Shown one piece after another: positions 32,906 to 43,771 of a DNA stretch of 64,000 nt. The notes beneath the pieces were generated by a model. The model had not been told where the DNA came from. It ran no database searches and saw only the letters and a list, made by a program, of their open reading frames with translations. Source of the DNA: Bombardia bombarda (taxonomy: Eukaryota; Ascomycota; Sordariomycetes; Sordariales; Lasiosphaeriaceae); the NCBI GenBank assembly GCA_030512295.1, contig JAULSR010000002.1, positions 9,796,001-9,860,000 on the forward strand, given 5' to 3'. A program made the position numbers and the translations under genes. The first letter of the stretch is position 1, and the number at the start of each line of letters is the position of its first letter.

Positions 32906-33284
32906 TGCTACAGTGCTCATGGTTTCTCAAGTGATGCGTCACTCGAGTGGGCCTTGGGCTTGACCTATGATGTCACTGACGTCATTAGTCTCTCCAACGA
33001 GGGGCGGAGACAATGCAGCGAATCAGCGCCGGCGAGTACCTGCAGCATCACCACTGCACTTTCACGTCATTCGTGTCTGCAACCAAGGCCAGTTGCTCTT
33101 TCCATTTCGAGAAAAATAGCATAACTTTGGTATTAAGACGGTCCCGAGCAGCAGATTTTCTGCTCCAATTTGACATTCACATCCAATTATCTACCTCTCC
33201 ACCCCACCCAAACCACAATCTTATCTCACCACATCTCACCCAACTCCATTGAGCCCTACAATTACTTATTACACTATCACCACA

Positions 33285-34565
33285 ATGTTGCCGACCAGAT
33301 CCCTCACTCGCGCCGCCCCTAGAGCAGCACGCACCATCCGCGCGCCCAGAATTCAGCAGCGCCGCCTCCAGTCGACATCCACATCCACATCCAGCCCTTC
33401 AGTCTCCCAACAAGCCAATGGTTCTAGCACATCGCATCTCGCGTCAGGCGTTGCCGGAGGTCTTGCCGGCGCCGCTCTTCTTTATGGCATCTACACAATG
33501 ACGCCGTCGGGGCGGATGGCGAGCCAGGTGAACAAGGCGGCCAAGGAGGCGGACAAGAAGTACCAGCAAGTCGCGTCCAAGCTGAAGGAGAAGGCGCCCA
33601 GCGCAGACGAGGCCGTCGACAGAATTAAGCAGATTTGCTACTCATATGCGGGCTGGATCCCTGGCGGCCGCGAGTATGTCGATATTGCCTTCAAGGACCT
33701 CGAGTCGATCCGCGAGAACAACCAGGACGAGTTCAACCAGCTCATTGATGAGACGTACAAGCGGTTCCAGGACATCGCCAAGGCTGGACTCAGCATGGAG
33801 GCCCTTTCCAAGTCCTACGATGCCCTGGCTGATCTGAGCAAGAAGGTGGCCAGCCTGGCTGGCAGCTCAGTCGACCAGATCCTCGAGAACCACCCCGAGC
33901 TCAAGGAAAAGGTCGGAGGCCCCATCGACCAGCTGAAGCAGATGGGTGACCAGTACGGCCCCGAGGCCAAGAAGATGGCGGACGAGACCTGGGACCAGGT
34001 CAAAGACATCATGGCCAGTGGGTTCTCTGCCGATACTGCCAACAAGGTACGCAAGCTGGTGGAGGAGAAGACGCAGCAGCTTAAGAAGCTGGGCGACGAG
34101 GCATACAAGAAGGGCCTCGAGCAGGCGCAGCCTCTGCTGGAGAAGAACCCAAAAGTCAAGGAGCTCATTGAGAAGAACCAAGACTTCCTGAAGAAGGGCA
34201 ACGCGACCGCGCTGTTTAAGCAGGTCAAGAGCGCCGTTGAGAGCGGCGATACCAGCAAGCTGGAGGAGTACGTCAAGAAATCAGTCGACAAGGCCAAGTC
34301 GGTGGGAGGCGGTTCCAGCCCGTCGTCTGTCCTCAGCGGTGGCGCCGGCAGCTTTGCTGCACTTGGACAGTTCTTCGGCGGTTCATCGTCGGGTAACAAG
34401 ATTCAGGAGCACGTCAAGGTGTTGTCGGAGCTAGTAGAGTCCCATGCCAAAGAGGGCGAGAAGCTGCTCAAGGAGACCAAGGAAGACCTACAGAAGGTGC
34501 TGGAGGACAAGGCGAACAAGGCACAAAAGATTGTGAAGAGTGCCAAGAAGGATGCGGAGCAATAG
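33285..34565 (+). CDS. mitochondrial membrane-anchored coiled-coil protein, 426 aa
   Basis: ATG at 33285 (MLPTRSLTRAAPRAAR), single exon. The first ~38 residues are rich in Arg/Ala/Ser and lack acidic residues, as in a mitochondrial presequence. Residues ~64-82 (GVAGGLAGAALLYGIYTM) form one membrane segment. The rest is long, charged and predicted helical/coiled-coil, with repeated EKxxE and KxLGDEAYKKG-type segments. A Gly/Ser-rich break (GGGSSPSSVLSGGAGS) precedes a final Lys/Glu helix. This suggests an inner-membrane protein whose coiled coil projects into the matrix or intermembrane space. I recognise it as a conserved fungal hypothetical type but no assigned function. The overall shape is reminiscent of MICOS/Mic60-like or apolipoprotein-like proteins, without proof. 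Confidence 0.82.
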   Translation: MLPTRSLTRAAPRAARTIRAPRIQQRRLQSTSTSTSSPSVSQQANGSSTSHLASGVAGGLAGAALLYGIYTMTPSGRMASQVNKAAKEADKKYQQVASKLKEKAPSADEAVDRIKQICYSYAGWIPGGREYVDIAFKDLESIRENNQDEFNQLIDETYKRFQDIAKAGLSMEALSKSYDALADLSKKVASLAGSSVDQILENHPELKEKVGGPIDQLKQMGDQYGPEAKKMADETWDQVKDIMASGFSADTANKVRKLVEEKTQQLKKLGDEAYKKGLEQAQPLLEKNPKVKELIEKNQDFLKKGNATALFKQVKSAVESGDTSKLEEYVKKSVDKAKSVGGGSSPSSVLSGGAGSFAALGQFFGGSSSGNKIQEHVKVLSELVESHAKEGEKLLKETKEDLQKVLEDKANKAQKIVKSAKKDAEQ

Positions 34566-35011
34566 ATGAGAGAAAGGGAGCATAATATCCAGTTTCGCAG
34601 GAGACTTGTAACTGTACGTTTATTGCATATGCATTCATGGCGCGTTTGGGGCAGCGGTCCTTTTAGACTGCTTGTACTTTAGATGCTATGATGAACAAAC
34701 ATGACGTTTTCCTCATTGCCATCCGGTGCAGTACTATTGCATGACATGACAGATTCTCCAACAAGTGATCTTATTCGCCCTCTCATTTCCCTCCCAACCT
34801 CACACCCTGAATCAGCATTTATAACCCTTTTGAGACAAATATCGTGACAGGTGCCCCAATAGAGCTAAGTTTCCCGGGCTTCCACCTGATTGGTTGAAGG
34901 GTTACATCCTGGTTTGTCCCGCCTGGCCACCTGGGCTTTAGTTCTAGGGGAGGAGGAAGCCTGGAAAGCGCAAGCTCGTCAGCTCTTAGAAACTACCTAC
35001 GGATCAAAACA
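34566..35011. promoter_or_regulatory. intergenic, AflR-like gene promoter
   Basis: No gene is seen. It lies between the mitochondrial-protein stop and the ATG of the Zn2Cys6 regulator. Confidence 0.4.
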
Positions 35012-36226
35012 ATGGCTGGACAAACACAGACGGCCGCACTGCATCCTCCTCCTCCTCTACCACCACCACCACCACCACCACCACCACCAAGACGGCCGCG
35101 AAATGCCACCCCAAGGCTCCGGTCGTCATGCAACTCGTGCGGGTCGGCAAAGGTGAAATGCGATCAAGGCCAACCCCAATGCGGCCGCTGCACCAATCTT
35201 GGCCTCAAATGCATCTATGGCATGTCGCGCAAGTTTGGAAGACCACCCAAGAGGACTCGAATAGATTTGCCAAATCCAGGTCCAGTTCTGCCACCGCATC
35301 TGACGAGCCATAGCTTGCCGTTCGGGCTCGATGGTGGTGTGGGATCGCCAGTTACTCTTGAGCATCACCACAACCTGGCCGATTTTGACCTGTCAGACAC
35401 TTCACTCCTAGGCCAATGGACTGGCGAGCTCGACATGTTGGGTCTGGCCCTTGGCATGCATGACAGCCATGTTCCGGAACCTTCAACAAGTGTCAACCCT
35501 CTCTCCCTTCAGATGGAGGAAGTCCGCGGCAGCAACACAAGCTCGAATGTTTTGGCCCCTCACAGCTGCGCCCGGGAGTCATACGAGATCTTGGCAGACC
35601 TCATCTGTCCCGGCCCAAATCTTCACGCCCCCGACACCAACTCCAGCACTGTGACAGCACACCTAGACCTGGTCCTCCACGCCAACAGGAACGCCATGGC
35701 CCGCCTGAGCCGACTTCTGCAATGCTCTTGCGCAAAATCCGGACACAGAGTCATGATTCATGCGTCCATCATCTCTCGTATCCTCATGTGGTATCAACAG
35801 GCAGCTGGATGGGCTCGCTGCAGAGATATTGCCCACGATATATCACCGGAAAGTTCCCCGTCACCCTCGCCCATGCCCGACCCGAGGACCGGCACAGAAA
35901 TGCATAGCCGCACCTTGTCTCAGACAACAGGTTTTGTCGTCAGTGACGTACCCGCCTCACTGGGCACGTTTGGTATCGAAGACCAGAAAATGCAGGCTGC
36001 TATCAGGAACCACCTGGTCCTCCACGAGCTGAAGAACATGGCTTGTCTGATTGATCTGTTCAGCTCCCACCTCACGACCGACTCGGAACATTGTTTTTCT
36101 GGCAGCCACAGCATGGTTAATCTGCATGTCTCCACAACAACATGGCTGCGTCATGAGTACCACAGCACCATCGACCTCCTCAAAGCTAAAGGGCATGGAA
36201 AACTGGGAGACTCTTCGAGTCCATGA
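35012..36226 (+). CDS. AflR-like Zn2Cys6 transcription factor, 404 aa
   Basis: Single exon, ATG at 35012. A run of about 16 Pro (encoded by (CCA)n) precedes the binuclear zinc cluster with Cys at 40, 43, 50, 57, 60 and 67 (CNSCGSAKVKC...CGRCTNLGLKC). A basic KFGRPPKR segment follows. This linker is characteristic of AflR-type regulators. The C-terminal half carries the AflR-type helical region (residues ~225-270, CAKSGHRVMIHASIISRILM). AflR-class proteins bind palindromic TCG-type sites and activate secondary-metabolite clusters, but no polyketide or peptide synthase lies in this window, so its targets are unknown. An NmrA-like reductase follows 432 bp downstream on the same strand. Confidence 0.88.
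   Translation: MAGQTQTAALHPPPPLPPPPPPPPPPRRPRNATPRLRSSCNSCGSAKVKCDQGQPQCGRCTNLGLKCIYGMSRKFGRPPKRTRIDLPNPGPVLPPHLTSHSLPFGLDGGVGSPVTLEHHHNLADFDLSDTSLLGQWTGELDMLGLALGMHDSHVPEPSTSVNPLSLQMEEVRGSNTSSNVLAPHSCARESYEILADLICPGPNLHAPDTNSSTVTAHLDLVLHANRNAMARLSRLLQCSCAKSGHRVMIHASIISRILMWYQQAAGWARCRDIAHDISPESSPSPSPMPDPRTGTEMHSRTLSQTTGFVVSDVPASLGTFGIEDQKMQAAIRNHLVLHELKNMACLIDLFSSHLTTDSEHCFSGSHSMVNLHVSTTTWLRHEYHSTIDLLKAKGHGKLGDSSSP
35049..35091. repeat. (CCA)n trinucleotide repeat coding for poly-Pro
   Basis: A run of CCA/CCT units at the start of the AflR-like gene encodes about 16 Pro in its first 26 residues. Confidence 0.85.
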
Positions 36227-36658
36227 CAATGGTTGATACCTGTTTCACTATTTTCTTGACATCTAAGTCTGGATCTTGGGGCTTAAGCTCCCTTTTGGGT
36301 TAGGTAGATACCTATGTTCACTAGGTATTTAAGCTTATTCACGAGATTTTATGTTTCAACGTTCATGGAAGACGTCTGGCTTTGTTTCATTGCGTACATG
36401 AATCGACACTGGCTCGGGGACTTTTGAGCGGGAACACGAAGTCTGGGTACTTTATCAACCCAAGCCTTCGGGGATCAAAGCTTGATCCCCATTGGCCAAC
36501 TTGTGCATTGCGTGAGAAAGGGCCCGACTGCCAATATCCCGAGCATTTCACAAATCATTCCCACTGCCTCCTTGTACCGTTCATATATACTGGTCCCAAT
36601 TTCTATCACGCAATCAAATCATCATTCTGTCGCGCCCAGCAGTCACCAGGCTATCAAA
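36227..36658. promoter_or_regulatory. intergenic, NmrA-like gene promoter
   Basis: It holds the AflR-like gene 3' end and the upstream region of the reductase gene. A GTTAGGTAGATACCTATG motif lies at about 36298-36315. No gene is seen. Confidence 0.4.
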
Positions 36659-38116
36659 ATGGTCAGAATCGCCATTGCAGGCGGCTCAGGAGGCAAGTGA
36701 TACATCTTACCGCAGAGCTCTTGATATTTATTCGAGCTACATCTAATGCAACGGACATTCTCCACAGAAGTTGCTCGGGAGGTTATAGACGCTCTGGTCG
36801 CAGCGTCGGACAATGACGACATCATCATCTTCAGTCAGAATGTAAGTCCTCGAGTCAACTTTGCTGTCTGTTTCATCAAACTGGTCCTTGTAAACCACCT
36901 GACCAGGTCTCTTCAGGATATGCATTCGCAGAGCAACAACCCTCACGGTTTATCCTGGCGTAAGGTCGATTATAATGACAGTAACAGCCTCGTACAAGCT
37001 CTCCGTGACATCCACACCGTCTTGTCTTTCATCCAGCTCCTGCATGATCCAGAGAACAAGTCACAAAAGAATCTGATTGACGCTGCTATTCTTGCTGGCG
37101 TCAAGCGTTTTGCACCGAGCGAGTGGGGAAGGTAAGTAAAACTGACTTCCACATCTGGCATATAAATGAGTCGAACGCTGCATGGGCGAGAACGTCCAAT
37201 TTGCATCCCCCGGCTAATAGATCAAACCCTTTGCAAAGTCGCGGGGCAGCGGCGATGCCTTGGTGGGCAGGAAAGGATGATATCAAAGAGTATTTGAAGC
37301 AAGTAAATACAAACAAAAAGGTCAGTCAGCCTTTGCTTTGTCCATGTCTTTATCCCTCCACTTTGTTTTTATGATCAGCAACTATTAGCTCTTTACGACC
37401 CTGCCTATCATAATATCTAACAAGACGTTTAAAAAACATCATTCTCTTCTTCAGGTTCTGGAATACACTCTGTTCCAACCTGGCCTCTTCATGAACTACC
37501 TCGCCACGCCATTCAAGACGTCTTCGCACCTCACGCCACTCAATACCTTCATCGACTTGAAAAATCAACGAGCCGTCATGGTGGATGGATATAGCAACGC
37601 AGCTCTTGTACTTACCACCGTTCAGGACATGGCTGCCGTCGTGGCGAGGGCTGTCCACTTCGAAGGCCAATGGCCCGTGGTCGGTGGCATCAGGGGTAAC
37701 AGGGTCACGATCTCGCAGCTTCTCGAGATTGGCAAGCGAGTTCGAGGTACGCAATAATTGTTTCTTTTAGTAGCCCAAAGCCTATATGATCATGGTGATA
37801 TTGTCGTCAGCATGGCTAGGTAGTTACTAACAGCAAAGTCTGGTGAACCACAGACGGCTCCTTCACAGTTGAGACAGTCAAGCTCCACGACCTCGAAGCG
37901 GGACGCCTCAACACATCCTGGACACTAGAGGCACGTCACCACAGCGTCTCAACCCAACAGGAAACCGAGATGTTGAAGAGCGTTCTTGTAGGGGTTCTTG
38001 TAAGCACGGTAAAGGGGGGTTGGGATGTATCGGATGAGTGGAACCAGCTGTTGCCGGACTACAAGTTCAGCGGCGTTGAAGAATTCCTGGAAGATGTACC
38101 ATGGGATGCTAACTAA
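36659..38116 (+). CDS. NmrA-like / isoflavone-reductase-type NAD(P)-binding protein, 325 aa, 6 exons
   Basis: Exons 36659-36692, 36768-36841, 36917-37131, 37221-37320, 37455-37746 and 37854-38116 (978 nt in phase). The first intron starts with GC (AG|GCAAGT). This restores MVRIAIAGGSGEVAREVIDAL, a dinucleotide-binding start. Further family hallmarks are HTVLSFIQLLHDPENKSQ, GVKRFAPSEWGRSN, YTLFQPGLFMNYLATPF and the C-terminal EEFLEDVPWDAN. The proteins are atypical short-chain dehydrogenases that act as reductases or, like NmrA, as redox-sensing regulators. Which applies here cannot be told. The acceptor of intron 2 was chosen as CTTCAG at 36916; a second one at about 36931 would remove five residues and also keeps the frame. 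Confidence 0.85.
36693..36767 (+). other. GC-AG intron of the NmrA-like gene
   Basis: The donor reads GGAG|GCAAGT, which is the known consensus of the minor GC-AG class. The acceptor is CTCCACAG. Only this pair keeps the frame and the conserved GGSGEVAREV motif. The nearby GT (36697) does not. Confidence 0.75.
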
Positions 38117-38397
38117 ATCTCTCGAACTGATCGACGGTGTGGCTTCCATACGTCTACCATATATATGTTTAAATCTACAAAATGCACCACGTCTATACGG
38201 CCCAGGTTAAAGAGCAAGAGGTTTCATACCAGGACCCGTGTGGTGAACTTCCAGAACGACGACGAAGAAGATATGGCAAGGTAAGCAGGTGTAAAATGAT
38301 GATGTGAGAATTATCAGCCAAACGGCCTATGTACAAATAGAAAAAGACCAAGGAAAGAACTGTGTGATGTAAAAATGAGTCAAGTATTCGAGGGCAT

Positions 38398-41300
38398 TCA
38401 CAACCTCGGTCCGCCAGCCTTCCAAGCCGTCCTCGTCCGCGGTGGGACATTAACGACACCAAAATTATGCAGTCTCTCGCCGATCAAATACGCTTCATCC
38501 CTAATGCGGACCTTCCAGCCGCGGAAAATCCCAATGACGCTCCAGAGGGCGACGACTGCACCGGCACCAAATGCTACAAAGGGGAAACTTAGCCGATAGA
38601 TTAGCACAAGGTACGCATCATACAAGCTCCGGTCAGGCACGCCATCCACAAGCACCGCACCAGATGCCTCAATGACCGCCTCAGCTAGCCCGTTGGCGAT
38701 GGTGAACCGCGCAACCAGGAGCGGCGCGGCAATCGCAAATGCCCAGAGAGCCAGACCGGGAATGATGAAGGCGCGCGTCAGAATAGTCAGGTCAGGATCG
38801 AGCCAGCCACGGCGGAGAACGGCTCGCACGGCGAAGGCAAGGCGAGTGCCACCAAACCATCCCGTCACGAGGCGTGCGCTGAGCTTTAAATATAGCAAAC
38901 CGATCGTCCATGCCTGTATCACGCGGATCGTGTGTTGCGGATTGACGTCCAAGACCACTGGAGTCGATGGCGTGGATGTTCCCTTCGCCCCCACGAGCAA
39001 AACGCTGTACATGAATTCGTGTAATGGAATCAATGCGTAGAGTTCCATAAGTGACGCGACGAGGAGCGGGAAAACGAGAAGCAGGAAGAAGTAGGCATAG
39101 GAGACTCTCGCGACGCGGAGTGTGATGCCGAGTACACGCTGCACTGCCCCACGGTTGTATGCAGACCTGGCTACCAGTGCGATCCATGCCTGGGCAGTAC
39201 TGTAAATCGAACGGAGTTTAAAGAGCAAATAGGCCGCTGATCCAAGAATATAGATGCCGATACTGAAGGCGTAGATGTCATTGGTAAGGATGTGATGGGG
39301 GATGAGCAGTTTGAACATGCGTCGACCAAAGACCAGTGGCACGATGGTGATGCCAACGCCAGTGACGGCAGCGAATATCCAAATAAACAAGATAAACAAG
39401 AAGACGCGGAAGCGGAAGTGGGGCGGGACATAGACCAGTTGGTACTGGCTGGAGGAGTAGAGATCTGTCTCGGGTAAATCCATCTGCCCGTCCTGTCTCG
39501 TGTTGTCCTCAGCGACTTCCAGAAAGACCATCTTGCCCTTGGGAATCTTGACCGCATCAGATGCCGGGGTACGAACAAAACGCCCGTCAGGGATCAGCTG
39601 GCCAGACATGACAAGACTGGCCTTCATCTCATCCAATGCGGTCATATCATCCTTGGAGATGGCCGAAGTTGGCTTAGCTGTACCGCCCTCAAAGACATCC
39701 CTCCACGTCTTTGGGACAACTTCTCCATTTTTCTCCAGTTCAAGGAAGAATGTCCTCCATCGCTGCGTGTCACGATGGCCAGAGTCCCCCCTGAGGGCCA
39801 GGTGTCCTTCCTCATCGACACGCCGCTCCCCAAAAAGAAACCAGGTAATCCGCAAAGCGCGAGCACACTTGCGAAACCACCAAGTGTACATTACATGAAG
39901 GCCGTCGCTGGGCCTGAAGAACTTGACCGCCAATGGCATGAGGAAGTTGTAGAACAGAAGGTCGATGGGGAATTCGAGCACAGGCTCATTGGACGAGTAG
40001 TGAATGGGCAAGACGTTAGGCAGAGACAAGGACAGTCCCCAGACAACGCCCCCTAGACAAACAAGCACTAGGGCGCCGTAGACAAAGGCCGAAAACAGTA
40101 TCTTTCGGAGTTGGATTGCAAGGTTGCGCTCCAGGACGTCGCGGACCGGATGAAATTCGGGATCATCAGGATCTCGGATGAAGTAAAGCACCCCTTTTCG
40201 CATAATCTTGCGACACATGGACACAAACAGCGCGAAATGGAACATGTATCCAGTCCCAACAAACCAGTGGACGAAGATGGAGGTGAGGGGGTAGTTGACG
40301 GTAAAAAGCATGCGCGACTTCATCGACGTGGCCTCAAATAGAGGCATAAGGGCGACGTCAAGAAGCATGCCGCAGTACAGTGGGAAGACGAGCATCTCGA
40401 TGCCGATGATCAGGATGACCTTCATCACCCCACTAGCCTGGTTGAGGCCATCGATAATAGAGGCTTCCCACTGTTGTCCTGTTTGGCCAGAGGAGAAAGG
40501 CCGACCACGATGGAGATATAGGCCTGCCGCAGTGGATATTGTCACATAGCCGCCAATGATGGCCCAGAACCTGTCGATCCCATTCCAATACGCCAATTCC
40601 GGATCTATTGTGCCACTCGTCTCTGGTAGGTTCAGGTTGATCACCCAGAAACTGGTATTCGAAACGGCCGCCCGCATGTCTCCCATCGTTTCCCATGCAA
40701 CCGTGGAGACATTTGAGAGTAAGGAGACGGTCTCTGAGCCCTTGGCGTGGTAACCGCCACCGAAAAGAAACATAATAGCTCGCCCAATGGCGGTGAGTGC
40801 CAGGCCGATATCGGTTTTCACAACCAGTAAGGCCTCATGACTTGCGACAGAAAATGTGCGGACCTCAGATGCGGAAATCATGTAGAGCTCCGTCATGAAG
40901 CCCCTGGTGATCCTGCCCGATGCACTGAGCAGTACCGAGCGCGAAGTATTAACATATATCTGTGTATAGTTGGTGATCGGGTCATGGTTGATGACGACGC
41001 TTAGTTTGTGCATGATTGTTGAAATGAAATACGAATTGGCTCCAATGAGAACGAGGGCGCAGTCCTGGATAAACTTGCAGAAGCTGAGAAACATGAGAAC
41101 TGGCCGCATGGGGTTTGCCACGATCCAAACGGTGAACCGGCCGAAGTTGTACGGAATAAATATGCCGATAAAAATGGTGATGGAGACGAGAAAGGCGCAG
41201 AATATGGCGTTCTGGAACAACCCTGCAACAGCACCACGCATGCCAAGCAGCTCTAGGATACCCTCAAGGTCCTCGGCGTCATCAATCGCCTCTGGATCAA

Positions 41301-43771
41301 GACCAGCTGCAACAACAGCTTCGACCACGTCGCGGTCCCTTTCCACTTCTTCCCCAGCACGTCATCTGCATCGTCGTCGAGCAGAATTACGTCGTCGAGG
41401 TCTCCGAACTCGTCCAATACAATGACCGCAGCAAGCTCTGCGGGGTCAATGGCATCGACATCACGCCACATGAAATCCGCGACTCGGCCAACAAGGCCTG
41501 CTGGCTCGGGCCGTGGCTGGGGAACATTGGTGGGTTGGTGTGGCGGCAATGCTTCCAATCCCTGCAAATCCTGCCGCTCGAGCTGCCGTTCAGGCTGCCG
41601 CTCAGTGATGAGATCGCGGTCTGGTGACTGGGCGCGCGGTGGAACTTCATCGTCTGTGTCCTCGGTTCCAGAAGCAGCGGGGGTATCAAGTACAATATCT
41701 GAGGGTTCACCCTCATCGGGATTGCTTGACACGTGAGCGTCAATGAGCTGCTCGATATCCTGCAGCTGAGATTGATCAATGGTGGTTCGTAATGATCCTC
41801 GGAACCTTGGCGCAGGAATCGGAGGAGGGACAGAATCGGTCGAGAAGGGTGAAGGGTCAGATAGTAGATCTACAAAAGACCAATTGTTATTCCCCAAGGG
41901 ATTGATGGTGTCGTTGACCTTGGGGCCATCGGTATTAGCTCGAGGTCTCAACGGGCTCCTCATCAATGCCAAGCGGTACTCGTCCACAACCTCATCCTGT
42001 TCGTCGTTTTGTTCATCATATGCTACGAGTTTGCCCTTCCCTTTTCGATCTCCAGAATCTCCAACAGTTTTACCTTCATCAGGCCAGGCCTGGTCTTTTG
42101 GCTGCTGATCAAATTCTCCTCTCCTGGGTGCACGAGGTCTGGGAAGGGAGGGTTTCTTGGACGAGTGTATGTCGGTCATCTCGTCCATATGATCTGAATG
42201 ATCACCAAAATCCGAGCTGTCGTCATCCGATTGCCTGTGTGGGTCGACCATTGACTTTGTCAACTTAAACCAGTAATCCAATTGATCCTCTAGATGACGT
42301 TCCTCGATGATTTTCAAGATCGTCTTGGGATCCCCGCCAGCCTCCGCATGAATCTTCAAATACTCGTGGACTGCTGTCCCACTAATTTCCAAAGGGCCCG
42401 TTAGGGGTGTATTTGAGTTACCCAAGTTGCCGCGCAACTCAGGGATGGGAGCCAGCCCAGACCTCCTGTAAGACCCGCCAGCGTTGCTGCTGCTGTCGGA
42501 GACGCGACGATTGAACTTCGGCCTACCAGGCCTGTTGTCCCAAACAGAATCGTCGGGCTCTATATCATCTTCCAGGGGATGGTGAAGGTTGTTGCCATCA
42601 TCGTGGTCAGGGCGACGGCCGCGGTGATGGTCATGCTGGGCCTCTTCTGGGTCCAAGTGCTGGTGGCCAGCAGCAGGCGGATTGCCAACTTGGACATCTC
42701 CTGGATGCTGCGGAACAGCGTTTTCAGCAGCAGCGAAAGCTGCACGCATATTGATCTCTGGCTGTTGTTGGACAACATAGTCCCGAACGAGTATGATCAG
42801 AATGAAGCACACAATGACGAGGATAGTGATGATCTGGCCTTCGAGTATGGCAATAACTGCCCGGTTGATGGGAGGATGGCGGGTGAGATTTCGAAGAAAG
42901 CCGACATCGCTTAAAAGGGACGGGTGGTTCAAAGTCGTCGTGATCTTGTCGATGGAAGACATGTTTGTATTGTAAACGAGCCTGTCGGTCAAGCCGACAG
43001 TGCCGAACAGATAACGCAGTATAGTTGAATATAGCGGATCGCCTGTAGTCAAGTTGACAGCATTTCCAGCCATCAAGTCGACCGAATCTCGAGGCAGGCG
43101 ATCCATGATGCCGCCAATCGTCGCCACCGTTGTCGTTGCGGCAAATAGAGGGCTCGAAGGACAAACGGTCGTGCCGTAGGGCGTGACGGTGAGAGAAACG
43201 GACCTGTACGCAGCGGCGGCGGTGCTGGGTTTGGCATTGAAGATTGAACCGCCGCCTAAGCCCTCGTCGCTGATCCAGAACAAGAAGGACCAGACAGACC
43301 GCATCAGGTACGGCAACCATCCCAACCAAACACTTAAGACCAAGCAAGCCCTCAACCAGACCAGCAGATTGCGAAGGAGGTATTTGGCCATGTGGGTGAC
43401 GAAGACGAAGAAGGGCAAGGCCTTGGGCATGTCGTGGGCGTACAGTTTGGTGAAGCGAAAGGGCGTCTTGCACAGCTCGCAGTGCTTCTTCTGCGAATGG
43501 GACAGCCACTCCATCAGGCAGTCCTGATGGACGAACTTGATGCTCCCGCTGCATTTGCAGGGGTAGAAGAGCGGCTCGTCCAACGTTCCCTCGCCACGAC
43601 ATATCCGACATGTGTCTGGGTCGAGGGGGGCTGGCTGGCCTCGGGCGGGGAGGTGCGCGACGAGGATGACGGGCCATCGCGGGCAGAAGATGACGTCCGA
43701 GGGCGGGTATTAGGAAAGTGATCGAGGTCGGCGCCCGAAAAGGGGTCCAGGTCGAGGATGCTGGAGCTCAT
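38398..43771 (-). CDS. doa10: Doa10/Ssm4 (MARCH6-type) RING-CH membrane ubiquitin ligase, about 1791 aa, two apparent frameshifts
   Basis: The N-terminus has a RING-CH finger (CRICRGEG, FYPCKCSGS, HQDCLMEWL, HCELCK), followed by about 14 hydrophobic segments spread over the protein. The central Doa10-type (TD) region starts near RNAIFCAF-like sequence. The C-terminus ends FGVVNVPPRTRTAWKAGGPRL. Doa10 is an ER/inner-nuclear-membrane E3 ligase of ER-associated degradation. The reading frame is broken twice. The ATG at 43771 (MSSSILDLDPFSGADLD) leads to CRICRGEG only if one base is added in a C6 run (plus-strand G6 at 43625-43630). The second break is at a G4 run (plus-strand C4 at 41352-41355), between ...DDADDVLG and EEVERDRD. 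Canonical introns do not fit either place. Adding one base at each gives a length divisible by three. Sequence error or real decay are both possible. Confidence 0.88.

Larger units (their letters stand above)
30280..33284. other. AT-rich 3-kb spacer with a TIR element
   Basis: Open frames are short and of no recognisable family. The left end holds the xylanase promoter. From about 31.1 to 32.2 kb the sequence is AT-rich and featureless. 32251-32905 is a candidate non-autonomous transposable element, described separately. The right ~350 bp is the promoter of the mitochondrial-protein gene. Confidence 0.5.

Noticed and set aside
43623..43677. A 55-nt intron to start Doa10 at ATG 43677
   Set aside because: It has no branch point and a G/C-rich body, and gives only two residues before the RING finger. 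A homopolymer indel is the simpler explanation.
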